The notes under the pieces were generated by a model. The model was not told where the DNA came from. It worked only from the letters and a program-made list of their open reading frames with translations, and did no database searches. From the NCBI GenBank assembly GCA_949286645.1, contig CASEDN010000038.1, positions 1 to 6,795 on the forward strand: a stretch of 6,795 nucleotides of DNA. Direction: 5' to 3'. The first letter of the stretch is position 1; each line of letters starts with the position of its first letter. The position numbers were made by a program, and so were the translations under genes. Shown here one piece after another: positions 5,622 through 6,795 of the stretch. This DNA comes from an uncultured bacterium. GTDB lineage: Bacteria; Bacillota_I; Bacilli_A; RF39; UBA660.

Positions 5622-5652
5622 TATATAGAGTATTTACATCTAACTCTATATA
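5622..5652 (-). terminator. AT-rich 10-bp hairpin after the 5664-6182 gene, possible terminator
   Basis: The arms TATATAGAGT and ACTCTATATA are perfectly complementary around an 11-nt loop, 11 bases after the TAA stop of the upstream gene. On the minus strand it is followed by TTACAC rather than a run of T, so it is a weak intrinsic terminator at best. It could instead protect the mRNA 3' end or be a processing site before the tRNA. Confidence 0.4.
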
Positions 5653-5663
5653 AAACTAGGAAA

Positions 5664-6182
5664 TTATTCCTCCGAAAGGTGCATAGCAATTGGTATAGAT
5701 CCTCCACCAAGATCTATATAAGCTACACCATCACCTTTTCGTTTGCAAGTTCCACGTTGTTGCCGTGGTTCTTCGTCAATCAATTTGAGTTTGTTCAATT
5801 TATAATCGCCTTCCGTTACACCTAGAAATGCGTACATTACGAATCGATCAATTACACTTTCGTAATCCTGTTTTTCAATAGCATTACGAATTATTTCTTC
5901 TGTAAGCAATTTAGTTAAACCACTGCTTTTAGGCAAATAGTTATTAAACGCTTTTACCATGCGAATACAAACTGTTTCAAAGTCTTTCGTAACAGTATCA
6001 TTAAAAAGCCAATTCCACCAATGCTTTTTAGTTCTACCAAAAGTAATAGATCCATCATCATTTACTCTAATAGACTCTGGTATCTCATCATTAGTAAGGA
6101 CAATAGAATTAATTCTCTTATCTTGTAATAATAAAGCAAACAGTTTCTTCTTAGGCTCTGATATTAATTGAATCTTTGCCAT
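5664..6182 (-). CDS. Hypothetical phage protein, 172 residues
   Basis: The family is not recognised. Residues 1-30 (AKIQLISEPKKKLFALLLQ, then RINSIVLTND) and 38-50 (RVNDDGSITFGRTKK) look like a small alpha/beta start, with a Trp-rich HWWNWLF segment at about 54-60. The middle (65-125) is helical. The C-terminus is unusual: a basic patch RQQRGTCKRKGDG, then YIDLGGGSIPIAMHLSEE. The glycine run suggests a tight turn; I see no metal-binding set or nucleotide-binding loop. It starts 11 nt after the stop of the preceding gene, so the two are probably co-transcribed. G+C in the stretches counted (28-38%) is somewhat higher than in the replication genes. It ends in TAA before an AT-rich hairpin. Confidence 0.8.
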   Translation of the reverse strand: MAKIQLISEPKKKLFALLLQDKRINSIVLTNDEIPESIRVNDDGSITFGRTKKHWWNWLFNDTVTKDFETVCIRMVKAFNNYLPKSSGLTKLLTEEIIRNAIEKQDYESVIDRFVMYAFLGVTEGDYKLNKLKLIDEEPRQQRGTCKRKGDGVAYIDLGGGSIPIAMHLSEE

Positions 6183-6193
6183 TGTTTAAAGTA

Positions 6194-6751
6194 TTAAGAC
6201 TGGATATCTTTACCCAACTCTTCATAATACCGTTCATTTGCATCAGCTTGTAGTTTGTTAAGATCATTGAGCATCTTAGACAAAGACAACATCTCTTCTG
6301 CAACATCATCACACTTCTGTGCTTCAAGAGAATTTAGACGATTTACTTGATCGGTAAGAGTATTACAATCCCGGAAGAAAATAGGAGTGCGACCTACTTC
6401 TTTCTTCTCATTGAACTGAATAGCTTCCTTAATCTTGTCCATTGTCACTTCGCAGAACTTTGCCGGAACAAGCTTAAACTGCAAGGACGGATCATTATTC
6501 AGTTCGATTAACAATGTAGAATTATCTGGAGCAACAATAAGTCGAGTAGAGATAATCTCAATCGACTCAATGAAATACTTCATAATTGGCTTGACAAGCC
6601 GTAACGGGTTATTGTTCTTAATCTTATCGTTGTACTGCAAATCTGCAGGTTCACACTTCACGGTAAAAAGTTTCTTACCGAGAATACCCCAAGTCTCAAT
6701 AGTTGCCCGATACCGACCGATCAGAGCAGGATCAATAGTTTTAGTTTCCAT
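6194..6751 (-). CDS. Hypothetical phage protein, 185 residues, with C-terminal coiled coil
   Basis: The family is not recognised. Residues 1-110 look like an alpha/beta domain (IGRYRATIETWGILGKKLF, then EIISTRLIVAP and STLLIELNND strands). Residues about 128-180 (CNTLTDQVNRLNSLEAQK, then EEMLSLSKMLNDLNKLQAD) have heptad-like leucine spacing and probably form a coiled coil for self-association. No catalytic motif, signal peptide or membrane segment is seen. The start at 6751 has a weak AGAGAAA Shine-Dalgarno five bases upstream. G+C is about 37-38% in the stretches counted, clearly above the 25-27% of the replication genes, and codon use is more balanced. It could be highly expressed or of different origin. 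The gene before it is outside the window. Confidence 0.82.
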   Translation of the reverse strand: METKTIDPALIGRYRATIETWGILGKKLFTVKCEPADLQYNDKIKNNNPLRLVKPIMKYFIESIEIISTRLIVAPDNSTLLIELNNDPSLQFKLVPAKFCEVTMDKIKEAIQFNEKKEVGRTPIFFRDCNTLTDQVNRLNSLEAQKCDDVAEEMLSLSKMLNDLNKLQADANERYYEELGKDIQS

Positions 6752-6795
6752 ACTTATTTCTCTTTTGATTTTACAATTGATTTTGTTTAACGAAA

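Noticed and set aside
5959..6171. Plus-strand open frame of 70 codons
   Set aside because: It is the antisense shadow of the 5664-6182 gene, and no plus-strand gene is supported anywhere in the window.
1..6795. CRISPR arrays, insertion sequences or attachment sites
   Set aside because: No spaced direct repeats, transposase frame or terminal inverted repeats were seen on either strand.

Overview
The window is a compact, AT-rich, single-strand-coded piece of what looks like a tailed-phage genome. Every supported gene, tRNA and intron lies on the minus strand, so transcription runs from high to low coordinates. Evidence for a phage is the small compact family B DNA polymerase beside an SF4 (DnaB-like) helicase, tRNA genes between protein genes, and self-splicing introns in replication genes. 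The combination resembles large phages of gut Bacteroidota, especially crAss-like phages, where introns in replication genes are known. That host guess is inference; no capsid, portal or terminase gene is present to confirm it.

Layout in transcription order. Two uncharacterised genes (6194-6751 and 5664-6182) form a right-hand module with more G+C in the stretches I counted (about 38% in the first gene, 28-38% in the second) than the replication genes (about 25-27%). A roughly 400-base non-coding stretch follows. It holds an AT-rich hairpin after the stop codon, a tRNA-Leu(UAG), and a 79-nt element closed by a perfect 9-bp stem. Two coupled genes of unknown function follow (4740-5258 and 4094-4735), then a tRNA with a Lys(UUU)-like but shortened anticodon loop. 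Next is the DNA polymerase in two exons (2821-3993 and 1807-2571), a small replication-neighbourhood protein (1194-1763), and the first exon of the helicase (1031-1213). The second helicase exon starts at position 34 and leaves the window at position 1.

The main discovery is a pair of sibling group I introns. One (2572-2820, 249 nt, no ORF) splits polymerase motif B. The other (35-1030, 996 nt) splits the helicase Walker A motif between the glycine and the catalytic lysine, and carries a two-motif LAGLIDADG homing endonuclease. Both have a U.G splice-site pair, a 4-bp P10 that joins the exons in frame, a terminal G, and matching hairpins whose two arms differ in a compensatory way. The last 35 or so codons of the endonuclease gene double as ribozyme core (internal guide, P2, P4-P5 region). 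The phage's polymerase and helicase therefore both appear to depend on RNA splicing.
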